Below are positions 17,498 through 26,333 of a DNA stretch of 64,000 bases, piece after piece. The translations under genes and the position numbers were made by a program. The notes beneath the pieces were generated by a model, which saw only the letters and a program-made list of their open reading frames with translations, was not told the origin of the DNA and searched no databases. Source of the DNA: Paenibacillus pedocola (GTDB taxonomy: Bacteria; Bacillota; Bacilli; Paenibacillales; Paenibacillaceae). The first letter of the stretch is position 1; the number at the start of each line of letters is the position of its first letter. The stretch spans positions 4,774,001-4,838,000 of the forward strand of contig NZ_CP134223.1 in assembly GCF_031599675.1 (NCBI RefSeq), read 5' to 3'.

Positions 17498-18730
17498 TTT
17501 CTGGCTGAGTGCAGCTTTATATCCAGCAGCATCAAGCTTTCCGGTCAGCAGTAAGGTGGTCGCTGCGGAAAATGCATTCCACCTGCCCGGGGCCTCCTCA
17601 GTAACAGCTTCTTCAGATAACAGCAGCTTGCTATCAAATGGGAGACCGGTAATCTCCGGCAATGATGATTGGTACAGTTCGTCCAGTGCCGGCAGCCGTT
17701 TGGTATTCTCCAGCCATTCCAGCTGTGCGGTGGATGAAGTAATGTAAGCCAGCCAATTGACCGCTGCTTCCGGGTTGCTTGAACCGGCCGGAAGTGCAAA
17801 GAACCGGCTGTGCATGGCCTCGTATCCTTTATTGCCGGCCATATCCATGGGAGCCTCAGCTGTAAGCGATGCGTTACCGTACTGCTGCCATTCGGAGAGC
17901 GGAAGCGCAGCAATGGCAAGCTTGCCGCTTTGAAGCATGTCCCAGAGATCTGGATTATAGCGGCTGCTCAGATAAAAATAGCTGCGGGCATATTGCGTCC
18001 ACTCCAGCGCGGCTGTATTGTCAGAAGCCAGGCTGAATCCCATACTTTCCAGCAGCGTCATATAACCATAGGGGTTGCGGCTGTCCAATCCGAGGAGATA
18101 CTGTTCTTTCCCGGGAGTCTTCTCCTGCTGTTCACGCAGCTGATTAAGCAGTAAGCCCCACTGCTCCAGACTTTTCGGAGCTTCCGCGAGGCCCAGTTCG
18201 GCAAGCCGCTGTGGCGAATATACCAGTACATATGGATCGATATCCAGCGGAACTCCCCAGTCATATCCGTTCCACTGCATTTGCGGAATCAGCATCGTGA
18301 GCGGCGCACTGCCCGGCACACTTTGATAAACGTCTACGGGCAGCAAAAATCCGCGGGTGGCCAGATCAGCGATATTCCGGCCGTCGGTCATGATAATATC
18401 CGGACTCTCGCCTGTCGTCAGCTCCTGTTTAAGCATATCGGCATTTTCTTCATTGCCTACATTACTAATTATTACTTCTATTCCGCTTGATAAGGTATAA
18501 TTGCTGCTGATCCGTTCCAGCTCTTTAAGCTCCTCGCTGCTCAAGGAGACCCTGATACTCAGACTTTTCACTCTGCCCTGATCTCCTGAATCGGGCTGTT
18601 CGGACAGACTTTGCGGCTGCCTCAGCGGATAGGAACCTTCGGTGGTATCCAGCTCCATGCTGGGCGACAAGCTTGTCAGCGCCAGCAGCAATATTGCAAA
18701 CAGCAGCCAATAGTTTTTGCGTCTCAGCAC
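17489..18730 (-). CDS. Orphan extracellular solute-binding protein (family 1-like)
   Basis: 413 residues. The N-terminal hydrophobic segment (about 6-24) carries no lipobox cysteine, so the product is secreted or tethered by an uncleaved helix. The mature part resembles SBP_bac_1 sugar-binding proteins: SPDIIMTDGRNIADLATRGFLLPVD, GYDWGVPLDIDPYVLVYSPQRLAELG and AAVNWLAYITSS. No permease or ATPase gene is nearby, so it may serve a distant transporter, use a shared ATPase, or act in sensing. The first helix ends before a long acidic linker (about 28-55). Confidence 0.8.
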   Translation of the reverse strand: MLRRKNYWLLFAILLLALTSLSPSMELDTTEGSYPLRQPQSLSEQPDSGDQGRVKSLSIRVSLSSEELKELERISSNYTLSSGIEVIISNVGNEENADMLKQELTTGESPDIIMTDGRNIADLATRGFLLPVDVYQSVPGSAPLTMLIPQMQWNGYDWGVPLDIDPYVLVYSPQRLAELGLAEAPKSLEQWGLLLNQLREQQEKTPGKEQYLLGLDSRNPYGYMTLLESMGFSLASDNTAALEWTQYARSYFYLSSRYNPDLWDMLQSGKLAIAALPLSEWQQYGNASLTAEAPMDMAGNKGYEAMHSRFFALPAGSSNPEAAVNWLAYITSSTAQLEWLENTKRLPALDELYQSSLPEITGLPFDSKLLLSEEAVTEEAPGRWNAFSAATTLLLTGKLDAAGYKAALSQKSE

Positions 18731-18889
18731 GTTTCTTTCCCCTCCCGACTACGATGTTCTTCCCTATTTTACCAGATGGCGCCGATGTTGTCTTTGACAG
18801 TTGAAACCGTTCTCTTTCTATTATATAGGAGATGTGGGGCAGGGAGTCATAAATCTTGAAGAGAGTGAGGCCGCTCCGCGTGCGGATTG

Positions 18890-18927
18890 TTCTTCCGATC
18901 GCTGTTGTCCTCAGATTTCCTGATTTA
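18890..18927. repeat. Left half-copy of the 155-bp repeat
   Basis: Matches the left arm of copies A and B (CTTCC..CGCTGTTGTC..CAGATTTC.TGATTT) with several changes, then diverges. Together with 19151-19207 it brackets copy B. Confidence 0.6.
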
Positions 18928-18962
18928 ACTACTATATAGCTTTAACTTTAGTTCCTCTGTTT

Positions 18963-19117
18963 GGGGATTGTCCGTGACTCCAGAGAATATTTGGACTTCC
19001 AGCCGCTGTTGTCTGCAGATTTCTTGATTTTTCTGCTCGTAGCGGTAGAAATCCGCAGACAAAGGCGGACGCTACCGCTCCTCCAGTTCCAAAATTCTCC
19101 TCCGCCACTTTTCCCTA
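18963..19117. repeat. Dispersed 155-bp palindromic intergenic repeat, copy B
   Basis: Aligned end to end with copy A at 5580-5734. The arms CTGCAGATTT and AAATCCGCAGAC are partly complementary. Its open frame of about 60 codons is shared with copy A, but there is no ribosome site, so it is not called as a gene. Confidence 0.85.
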
Positions 19118-19150
19118 AATGTATATTTTCTAGTTCAATCTAGTGGTTGC

Positions 19151-19207
19151 AATCCGGAGACAAAGGCGAATGCTGCAGCTACTCCAGAACAATTCCGCTC
19201 ACTCCGC
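19151..19207. repeat. Right half-copy of the 155-bp repeat
   Basis: Matches the right arm of copies A and B (AATCCG.AGACAAAGGCG..., then CTCCAG..C.AATTC). With the left half-copy it suggests an older element split by copy B. Confidence 0.6.
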
Positions 19208-19261
19208 TATACTACTCTCGTAGAACAGAAAATAACTCCCGCCCCACCAGGGCGGGCAGGC

Positions 19262-19291
19262 AAAAAGCCGGGAGGTGATCTCCCGGCTTTT
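19262..19291 (-). terminator. Terminator after ylaK
   Basis: Stem AAAAGCCGGGAG / CTCCCGGCTTTT with a 5-nt loop, T-rich on the minus strand. It could also work in the other direction. Confidence 0.85.
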
Positions 19292-19369
19292 GCTATGCGG
19301 GCGCGGCTTGGGGGGAACGCTCTTGCCGCACTTAATATATACAGCAGCCTGGTTAGGTGCCTGTTAAAT

Positions 19370-20701
19370 CTACAACAGATCCGCGGCCAGCTGGGCCAGG
19401 CGGGAACGCTCGCCTTTTTCCAGAGTAATATGTCCGCTGATGCCTTCCTGCTTGAACTTTTCAACGATATAGCTGAGTCCGTTGCTTGCGGCATCAAGGT
19501 AAGGATGGTCAATTTGCTCCGGGTCACCCATCAGGATGACTTTACTGCCTTCCCCGGCTCTGGAGACAATCGTCTTCACCTCATGACGGGAGAGATTCTG
19601 CGCCTCATCGATGATGATAAACTGCGATGGAATGGAACGTCCGCGGATATAGGTGAGCGCCTCGACTTGAATGCTGCCCAGCCCCATTAGTATTTTATCA
19701 ATATCCCCGGCTTTTTTGGTATCGAACAGAAACTCCAGATTATCATAAATCGGCTGCATCCACGGACGCAGCTTCTCGTCCTTCTCCCCGGGCAGGTAAC
19801 CGATATCCTTACCCATCGGTACGACGGGACGGGCGATGAGCAGTTTTTTGTAGCGGTGCTCATCCTCTACCTTGAACAATCCGGCAGCTAGTGCCAGCAG
19901 TGTTTTACCTGTTCCGGCTTTACCGGTAATGGTCACCAGCGGAATATCCTCATTCAGCAGCAGCTCAAGCGCCATACGCTGCTGTGCGTTACGTGCACTG
20001 ATGCCCCAAACTGCATCATTGCCGAGATACAGCGGCTCCAGCCGCGATGCATCACTGTTCACTTTGAGCAGAGCCGACTTGCCGCTGCCGATTTCGTCCT
20101 TCAGAATGACGAATTCATGCGGATACAACGGGTAGGACAAGGACAGCTGCTTAACGGACAAAGAACGGTGACTGTAATATTCATCTATCAGTGAAGGATG
20201 GACCAGCAGAGACTGGCAGCCGCTATACAGCTCGTTCAGATCTCCCGTACGGTCGGATAAATAATCCTCCGGTGTAATCCCCAGCACATCCGCTTTGATG
20301 CGGACGAGTACATCTTTACTTACGAGTACCACAGGACGCGGTTCAGCTTTCTCGTTCTCCTCATGGAGGTAATTAAGCGCTACAGCCAATATCCGGTTGT
20401 CATTGGACACTTCTCCGAACATTTCCTGTACCTTTACGAAGCTGCGGTGGTTAAGCTCCACCTTCAGCGTGCCTCCATGCTCCAGTACCACTCCGCTGTG
20501 CAGGTGGCCGAGTTCACGGAGTCCGTCTAACAAGCGTGACACGGTGCGGGCGTTGCGGCCGATTTCGTCGGCGTTGCGCTTCTTGGAGTCGATTTCTTCC
20601 AGAACTACAGCCGGAATCACTACCTCATGCTCCTTGAACGCAAAGATCGAATTGGGGTCGTGCAAAAGCACGTTAGTGTCTAGTACAAATATCTTTTTCA
20701 T
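19370..20701 (-). CDS. ylaK: PIN-PhoH family protein (YlaK type)
   Basis: 443 residues, the length of B. subtilis YlaK (about 442). The N-terminal PIN nuclease-like domain has the acidic start FVLDTNVLLHDP (5-16), VVLEEIDSKK and later Asp residues. The C-terminal PhoH ATPase domain has Walker A GKAGTGKT and Walker B FIIIDEAQN. Family members are proposed RNA helicase-nucleases. The start ATG at 20701 follows GGAGGGG. It is divergent from ylaJ by 105 bp, as expected for the yla cluster. Confidence 0.93.
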   Translation of the reverse strand: MKKIFVLDTNVLLHDPNSIFAFKEHEVVIPAVVLEEIDSKKRNADEIGRNARTVSRLLDGLRELGHLHSGVVLEHGGTLKVELNHRSFVKVQEMFGEVSNDNRILAVALNYLHEENEKAEPRPVVLVSKDVLVRIKADVLGITPEDYLSDRTGDLNELYSGCQSLLVHPSLIDEYYSHRSLSVKQLSLSYPLYPHEFVILKDEIGSGKSALLKVNSDASRLEPLYLGNDAVWGISARNAQQRMALELLLNEDIPLVTITGKAGTGKTLLALAAGLFKVEDEHRYKKLLIARPVVPMGKDIGYLPGEKDEKLRPWMQPIYDNLEFLFDTKKAGDIDKILMGLGSIQVEALTYIRGRSIPSQFIIIDEAQNLSRHEVKTIVSRAGEGSKVILMGDPEQIDHPYLDAASNGLSYIVEKFKQEGISGHITLEKGERSRLAQLAADLL

Positions 20702-20806
20702 GATATCCCCTCCACAGCGCCTGGTTTGATTGATCATACATAACTCTTTTCAGTAAGGGCAACATAAAGTAAAGTACTGATCTTTGACTGAAAGGAGTAT
20801 TCACAT

Positions 20807-21382
20807 ATGAGAAAATCAATGTGTCTGTTGCTGGTACTGCTGCTGCTGACAAGCTGCGGTATCGCTAATAAAGAGTCATCACCCTCTCCTCAGAGTCAAC
20901 AATCGCCTGAAACATTGAGCAGCCAGGGGAACCAGGAGGTACGGAATTTGCCTGATGACAATGCCGCCACTCAAGGTGATGCGACCAAAGCCGGACAAGC
21001 TTCTGACGTTCAAGGCGAAAGCGATGTTGCACTTAAAGACCATTTTGAACAGCTGGCTATAAGAGTTCCCGGTGTAAACGGCGCCCACTGTGTCGTGATG
21101 AACAACCTTGCAGTAGTCGGCATTGATGTCGACGGGTCACTTGGACGCTCACGGGTCGGAAGTATCAAATACTCCGTAGCCGAAGCGATCCGCAAGGACC
21201 CACGGGGGATAAAAGCTCTAGTTACCGCCGACATGGATCTTTCTAACCGGCTGGATGAAATGGGGCGCCATATTTCCAAAGGCAATCCGGTATCCGGATT
21301 CGCTGCAGAAATGGCCGATATCATCGGGCGTATAATCCCTCAGCTTCCTGAAGATACTAAACCGCAGGGCAACGGCCAATAA
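20807..21382 (+). CDS. ylaJ: Sporulation lipoprotein YlaJ/YhcN family
   Basis: 191 residues. Signal peptide with lipobox LTSC (C17), then a low-complexity S/Q/N linker to about residue 70. The conserved YhcN/YlaJ domain follows (HCVVMNNLAVVGIDVDG, SVAEAIRKDPR, AVVTADM-like VTADMDLSNRL). In B. subtilis relatives are spore inner-membrane or cortex-associated lipoproteins involved in germination. AAAGGAG precedes the ATG. It shares an intergenic region with divergent ylaK. Confidence 0.88.
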   Translation: MRKSMCLLLVLLLLTSCGIANKESSPSPQSQQSPETLSSQGNQEVRNLPDDNAATQGDATKAGQASDVQGESDVALKDHFEQLAIRVPGVNGAHCVVMNNLAVVGIDVDGSLGRSRVGSIKYSVAEAIRKDPRGIKALVTADMDLSNRLDEMGRHISKGNPVSGFAAEMADIIGRIIPQLPEDTKPQGNGQ

Positions 21383-21426
21383 CCGGTGATACCCTTTAGT
21401 TCCCCGATTGAATTTCCTAATGGACA

Positions 21427-21460
21427 AAAAAAGCCTAGTGAGAGAATCACTGGGCTTTTT
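21427..21460. terminator. Bidirectional terminator between ylaJ and the ylaL-like gene
   Basis: Stem AAAAAGCCTAGTGA / TCACTGGGCTTTTT with one wobble pair and a GAGAA loop. It serves convergent genes, and its right arm contains the stop codon of the minus-strand gene. Confidence 0.85.
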
Positions 21461-21902
21461 GCATGGCGGCAAACACTTGTCCGTCCAGCTTCTCAGCCGC
21501 ACGCGCATCGTATACCTTCGCATATTTCGGGGCGGATTCAAGCTGTGCGCCGTAAAAAAGCGCATTGCGGACCGCATCAATTTCAACATCAAAACAGCAC
21601 ATCTTAAAGGGCACATCCAGCAGCGGATCCTGCTTGACGGAAGCACGCCCGTTAATGGCATGAACGGTACCCTCGCCAAAAACCGTAATCGTTACCAGCG
21701 GATTGACCTTCATGTTGTTCACCAGTCTGGACCGGTGGTCCACCGCAAGACGCACGATAGAAGGGCTCACTGCGTAGATCCAGGAAATGGCAGTGGACGT
21801 AGGTCCTCCGGATTCCGCATCCACCGTGTTTAGAAGAACAAAAGTTTCCGATTGCAGCATCGTTAGCAGGGTTTCATTGAGCTGAGCAATGGCTTCGGAC
21901 AT
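21447..21902 (-). CDS. ylaL: Pyridoxamine 5'-phosphate oxidase-like protein (YlaL)
   Basis: 151 residues from ATG 21902, about 10 bp after AGGGGG. It is a split-barrel FMN-binding-fold protein: LNTVDAESGGPTSTAISWIYAVS and VRLAVDHRSRLVNNMKVNPLVTITVF match the family. The substrate is unknown and the fold alone does not prove flavin binding. The call is supported by position beside ylaK and ylaJ, as in Bacillus. Confidence 0.8.
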   Translation of the reverse strand: MSEAIAQLNETLLTMLQSETFVLLNTVDAESGGPTSTAISWIYAVSPSIVRLAVDHRSRLVNNMKVNPLVTITVFGEGTVHAINGRASVKQDPLLDVPFKMCCFDVEIDAVRNALFYGAQLESAPKYAKVYDARAAEKLDGQVFAAMQKAQ

Positions 21903-22000
21903 AAGTACAGGCCCCCTATGACGCAAATGTGCATTCAATTTATTATATTATAGCACATGCCCAAACTTGCATTCAATTTCAGGATGTTTGCAGTTGCGGC

Positions 22001-23089
22001 TCAAGGGGTCTCTGCAGCAGCGGCTCCATCCGCAGCAACTCCGGTAATCCGGTCGTGCAGGCTTTTCTTGGCGTTCTCCAATTCTTCATCGTTAATATAC
22101 ACATACGGACTGCGCCAGGTTCCGGTGACAGGCACAAATTCAATGTTTTCTTTGGAGATTTTCCAATAGGTAGCAATCATGCTTTTGATCTGTGCGTTTT
22201 CGATATCCGTCTCCAGATTATTATCGACGGCATCAAGCACCTTGCCTATTTTGAGCACACCGCCCAGCGACTGCATTTGTCCAACCAGTGCGTTCAGCAC
22301 CTCATTCTGGCGCTTGTTGCGGTCAAAATCATCTGAAGCCTCTGTCTTGGGGCTGCAATTCGATTTGCGGTAACGTACATAATCAAGTGCATCATCACCG
22401 TTCAGCTCTGCAGGGCCTTTTTTCAGATTGATATCTGTCCCATCCACACTGTCGGTATAGCACATATCCGCACTGATGTTAACATCCACTCCGCCAAGCT
22501 CGTCCACAATATCGCGGAAGCCCTGGAAATCAAGCACAGTGACATAATCAACATCGATGTCCAGATATTTGCTCATCATCGTCTTCATTTCATCCTCGGC
22601 GAGTATGCCGGAGGATTCCTCCTTTGCCTTGAAGCGGGCGTAGAAAGCGTTGATCTTGGTCTTCTTATAACCGCTAAGCTCCACATAGGTATCACGGGGC
22701 AGCGAAACAACTGTCGCAGATTTCGTCTCCGGGTTCAGCGCAGCCACCATAATGACATCCGTCAGATTGGAGGGATGCTTCGGACGGTTATCGGTACCCA
22801 GCAGCAGGAGGGTCAGCGGCTTCGCCGAGGCGAGCTGTCCGCTCTCTACTGACTGGTCTACACCGAAACCGCCCTTTTCGAACTTAAAGTACAGGAATCC
22901 GGCATACCCGAGTGCGGCAAGTACCGCAATTAATATCAGGACGAGCAGCAATCTGACCAATCTGGCAAAAAATCCGCGTTTTTTTACTTTTTTCTTCGGC
23001 TTTCCTTGCGGAGCGGTTCTGTTCTGAGATCCCCTGCCCCCTTGTTGTCCGTTTGATCGTGGAGGTAAACTTCCCTTGCTTGTATTCAT
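22001..23089 (-). CDS. LytR-CpsA-Psr (LCP) family cell-wall glycopolymer transferase
   Basis: 362 residues. A basic N-terminal tail (1-42) precedes one membrane helix (about 43-70), then the LCP domain: LLLGTDNRP, VVSLPRDTYVEL, KINAFYARF, VDYVTVLDFQGFRDIVDELGGVDV and LNGDDALDYVRYRKSN carry the Asp and Arg residues that bind pyrophosphate and lipid. LCP enzymes attach teichoic acid or capsule polymers to peptidoglycan. No polymer-synthesis genes are adjacent, so the substrate is open. Confidence 0.92.
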   Translation of the reverse strand: MNTSKGSLPPRSNGQQGGRGSQNRTAPQGKPKKKVKKRGFFARLVRLLLVLILIAVLAALGYAGFLYFKFEKGGFGVDQSVESGQLASAKPLTLLLLGTDNRPKHPSNLTDVIMVAALNPETKSATVVSLPRDTYVELSGYKKTKINAFYARFKAKEESSGILAEDEMKTMMSKYLDIDVDYVTVLDFQGFRDIVDELGGVDVNISADMCYTDSVDGTDINLKKGPAELNGDDALDYVRYRKSNCSPKTEASDDFDRNKRQNEVLNALVGQMQSLGGVLKIGKVLDAVDNNLETDIENAQIKSMIATYWKISKENIEFVPVTGTWRSPYVYINDEELENAKKSLHDRITGVAADGAAAAETP

Positions 23090-23172
23090 AATGGAATAAA
23101 GTCCTTTTCAATTCACTTAGATTTTAGTACATCAACATATAAATAGACGAATCGGGGCGGCAAAAGTTGCGG

Positions 23173-23469
23173 TTACTGCCGTTTGGCGGCTGCCGCTGCC
23201 TTCCGCCTCTGCCGGGCCTCCACCAGATAACGGACCCGCACAAGCAGCATAAGCCCTACAGCGACCAGCAGGCACTGTATAATCGGCAGCTTATCGTGCT
23301 GGAAGATGAGCAGCATTCCTGAGCCCAGCGCCATCATCAGGTAGAGCACAATTTCCTTGCCGATGGGCAGCTTCTGATTCACGCGGAAGACACGGTTATA
23401 CACATAAGTCAGCAATATAAAAATGACGATATAAGCGACAATCGGATGATCTGCAAACCAGCTCTGCAC
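23173..23469 (-). CDS. ylaH: YlaH-like membrane protein
   Basis: 98 residues from GTG 23469, 10 bp after GGGAGG; another GTG three codons earlier is only 1 bp from that site. It has two or three hydrophobic segments (about 8-22, 36-54, 58-75) and a basic, alanine-rich tail. It matches the YlaH-like family by topology and by its place just downstream of typA. Function unknown. Confidence 0.8.
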   Translation of the reverse strand: MQSWFADHPIVAYIVIFILLTYVYNRVFRVNQKLPIGKEIVLYLMMALGSGMLLIFQHDKLPIIQCLLVAVGLMLLVRVRYLVEARQRRKAAAAAKRQ

Positions 23470-23541
23470 AGCCGTCACTCCTCCCGGAAATAAGTATCGC
23501 TTACATTATAGCATTCCTGCCGGCGTTAAGCCTAGACACAG

Positions 23542-23569
23542 AAAAACCGCCGGACTACTCATCCGGCGG
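23542..23569 (-). terminator. Terminator after typA
   Basis: Stem CCGCCGGA / TCCGGCGG with a 7-nt loop and five T on the minus strand. Confidence 0.85.
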
Positions 23570-23582
23570 CTTGGGTGTCAGC

Positions 23583-25427
23583 TTAGGCTTGGCTGGCTTG
23601 CGCCTGCTTACGCTGTTTCTCTACACGTTCGCGCTCGCCCTTATTCAGGATTTTTTTACGCAGGCGAACAGATTTAGGAGTGATTTCGCAATATTCATCA
23701 TCATTCAGGTACTCAAGTGCACCTTCGAGCGAGAACATACGCGGAGTTTTCATTTTTACCGTTTCATCCTTTGTTGCTGAACGCACGTTAGTCAGTGCTT
23801 TTTCCTTACAGATGTTAACGATAATATCGTTGTCACGGGTATGCTCGCCGACGATCATACCTTCGTAAATATCAGTACCCGGTTCCAGGAAGAGGATACC
23901 GCGGTCTTCAACACCCATCATGCCGTAGAACGTAGTTGTTCCAGTTTCACTGGATACAAGTACACCCTGGTGACGTCCGCCAACTTGACCGCCAATCAGT
24001 GGAGCATAGCTGTCAAACGCATGGTTCATTACGCCATAACCGCGGGTCAGGGTCAGGAAGTGTGTATTGTAACCGATCAGGCCGCGTGCAGGAATCAGGA
24101 ATTCCAGACGGACTTGGCCGGTGCCGTTGTTGATCATGTTGACCATTTCTGCTTTGCGGCTGCCCAGGCTCTCCATAACGGCGCCCATGCTTTCTTCCGG
24201 AACATCGATAAGCAGACGCTCAAGCGGCTCCATTTTGGTACCGTCTACTTCCTTCACGATAACCTCAGGCTTGGAAACCTGCAGCTCATAACCTTCACGG
24301 CGCATATTCTCGATCAGAATCCCGAGGTGAAGCTCACCGCGTCCGGATACGATAAAAGCGTCAGGGCTGTCTGTTTCATCTACACGCAAGCTGACATCTG
24401 TTTCCAGTTCTTTAAACAGACGCTCACGCAGTTTACGTGAAGTAACCCACTTGCCTTCTTTACCGGCAAACGGACTGTTGTTCACGAGAAATGTCATTTG
24501 CATCGTAGGCTCATCGATCTTCAGAACCGGCAGTGCTTCAGGGTTCGCAGGATCAGCGATCGTTTCACCGATGTTGATGTCTTTGATACCGGCAATAGCC
24601 ACGATGTCACCCGCGCCGGCTTCTTCTGTTTCTACACGTTTGAGGCCTTGGAAACCGAACAGCTTCTCAATACGCGCAGTCTTGCTCTTACCGTCACGCA
24701 TAATAACTGTTACGGACTGGCCTTGCTTGATCACACCGCGGTTTACGCGACCGATAGCGATACGTCCGAGGTACTCGTTGTAATCCATCAGGGTTACAAG
24801 GAACTGCAGAGGCTCGTCAACTTTTTCAGTTGGAGACGGGATATGCTCAATAATGGTGTCATAGAGCGCCTGCATGTTGTCGTCCTGCTGTTCCGGATCC
24901 AGGCTCGATGTACCGTTCAGCGCAGAAGCATAGACAACCGGGAATTCAAGCTGATCGTCACTGGCTTCCAGCTCAATGAACAGATCCAGCACTTCATCAA
25001 TAACTTCCTTCGGACGGGCAGCCGGACGGTCAATCTTGTTCACGACAACGATTGGAGTCAGGTGCTGTTCCAAGGCTTTGCGCAGTACGAACTTCGTCTG
25101 CGGCATGCAGCCTTCATAAGCATCAACAACCAGAAGGACACCGTCAACCATTTTCATGATACGTTCTACTTCGCCGCCAAAGTCGGCATGTCCAGGTGTA
25201 TCTACAATGTTGATCAGGAACTCTTTATAGGTAATTGCTGTATTTTTGGCTAGGATGGTGATACCGCGTTCCCGCTCCAGATCGTTCGAGTCCATGGCAC
25301 GTTCCTGCAGGGTTTCGTGGGCGCTAAAAATACCCGACTGCTGCAGAAGCTGATCGACGAGTGTTGTTTTACCATGGTCAACGTGGGCAATGATCGCAAT
25401 ATTGCGAATTTCTGTTCTTGAATGCAT
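23583..25427 (-). CDS. typA: Ribosome-associated GTPase BipA/TypA
   Basis: 614 residues, the family length. GTPase motifs: AHVDHGKTTL (G1), RGITI (G2), DTPGHADF (G3), NKIDRP (G4). EF-G-like domains III and V and the BipA-specific C-terminal domain (GRGELHLGILIENMRREGYEL, then LTPKSVRLRKK-like ITPKSVRLRKK) follow. It is involved in ribosome assembly and stress or cold adaptation. The ATG at 25427 gives the standard N-terminus MHSRTEIRNIAI; its ribosome site (GAGAGG, 15 bp away) is weak. Confidence 0.97.
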   Translation of the reverse strand: MHSRTEIRNIAIIAHVDHGKTTLVDQLLQQSGIFSAHETLQERAMDSNDLERERGITILAKNTAITYKEFLINIVDTPGHADFGGEVERIMKMVDGVLLVVDAYEGCMPQTKFVLRKALEQHLTPIVVVNKIDRPAARPKEVIDEVLDLFIELEASDDQLEFPVVYASALNGTSSLDPEQQDDNMQALYDTIIEHIPSPTEKVDEPLQFLVTLMDYNEYLGRIAIGRVNRGVIKQGQSVTVIMRDGKSKTARIEKLFGFQGLKRVETEEAGAGDIVAIAGIKDINIGETIADPANPEALPVLKIDEPTMQMTFLVNNSPFAGKEGKWVTSRKLRERLFKELETDVSLRVDETDSPDAFIVSGRGELHLGILIENMRREGYELQVSKPEVIVKEVDGTKMEPLERLLIDVPEESMGAVMESLGSRKAEMVNMINNGTGQVRLEFLIPARGLIGYNTHFLTLTRGYGVMNHAFDSYAPLIGGQVGGRHQGVLVSSETGTTTFYGMMGVEDRGILFLEPGTDIYEGMIVGEHTRDNDIIVNICKEKALTNVRSATKDETVKMKTPRMFSLEGALEYLNDDEYCEITPKSVRLRKKILNKGERERVEKQRKQAQASQA

Positions 25428-25633
25428 GATTTGTATCCAAATCCTCTCATTTATCAAATTAAAAATGTTTAAATTCATGGCATGTCACGGCAATCTCACA
25501 AAAGAAGCGCCAGGCAGAAAGCCGACGCTCCAACATTCCTTAATATTATAGTGAAAGCACTATGAAAAGCAAGTCTTTTTATGAAAAAACGATTTCCAAC
25601 TTCGTTTAAATTTTCTATTTCCGAACAGCGGGG

Positions 25634-26146
25634 TTACCAGCCGCCGTTCCATTTTTTGCGGCTTCCCTGTTTTCTGCGGCCAAACATCAGCCAGACTCCG
25701 CCTGCAAACAGTACAATCCCGAGCAGATAAAGGGCTCCGGTACCCAGCAGAGTGAAAATAAAGAGCACAAGACTCAATACACCCAGTATCACTGAAGTGG
25801 CTGTCAGACTCCCCGTCCGCGCCGGTGAAAAAAATGCATATTCGTACAGGCCGACAGCGATACCAAACAACAGCAACGGCCACAGATGACTCATAAATCC
25901 CCAGCCCCAGGTATTGCAGAATCCCAGCAGCAAACCGTAAACAGTCAAAATCCCGGCGGGAATCAGCACGGCGGCAGAGGCGCGGCGGCTAAAGAAGAGT
26001 ACATGCAGAAACAGGCCTGGAACCAGAATTACGAGCGGCCACAAGGCTCGTCCGAGAAATCCGAATACCCCCAGCTTTCCTAATAAAATCACGAGGCCGG
26101 CGGCGGCAATAAATACCCCCAGTTTCATGTCGTTTTTAGATGACAT
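25634..26146 (-). CDS. Multi-pass membrane protein of unknown function
   Basis: 170 residues with about six hydrophobic segments and a basic C-terminal end (RRKQGSRKKW). Repeated short patterns such as LGKLGVFGFLGRALWPLVILVPGLFL resemble the N-terminal membrane part of LiaF/DUF5668-type proteins, but no LiaF C-terminal domain is present. No operon partner: typA upstream and a TerC gene downstream are each separated by more than 180 bp. Confidence 0.65.
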   Translation of the reverse strand: MSSKNDMKLGVFIAAAGLVILLGKLGVFGFLGRALWPLVILVPGLFLHVLFFSRRASAAVLIPAGILTVYGLLLGFCNTWGWGFMSHLWPLLLFGIAVGLYEYAFFSPARTGSLTATSVILGVLSLVLFIFTLLGTGALYLLGIVLFAGGVWLMFGRRKQGSRKKWNGGW

Positions 26147-26275
26147 TGTCCACCCATCCCTTCAGAGTTCACTTCTAGTCCCTGGATTTCTCTTATATTT
26201 TATCTGAAAATGAGTTAAAACGCCATCATTCTTCATCTTTCGGATGTCTAAAAAAGTCATGGCGCAGTTCATGCT

Positions 26276-26316
26276 AAAAAGGCTGCACCAGAGCTTAAAC
26301 AGCTTCTGGCACAGCC
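26276..26316 (-). terminator. Terminator after the minus-strand TerC gene
   Basis: Long stem GGCTGTGCCAGAAGC / GCTCTGGTGCAGCC followed by five T on the minus strand. Confidence 0.88.
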
Positions 26317-26333
26317 ATAAGTATTGCCGGTTC

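Larger units (their letters stand above)
18731..19369. other. Intergenic region rich in repeats
   Basis: 639 bp without a credible gene. It contains repeat copy B (18963-19117), flanking half-copies (about 18890-18927 and 19151-19207), a small GC hairpin CCCGCCC/GGGCGGG (about 19237-19256) and the ylaK terminator (19262-19291). Confidence 0.7.

Noticed and set aside
18961..19143. 60-codon frame in repeat copy B
   Set aside because: Shared with copy A as a repeat feature, no ribosome site, no known family.
23841..25253. Long plus-strand frames opposite typA
   Set aside because: Shadows of a highly conserved gene, without ribosome sites or family identity.
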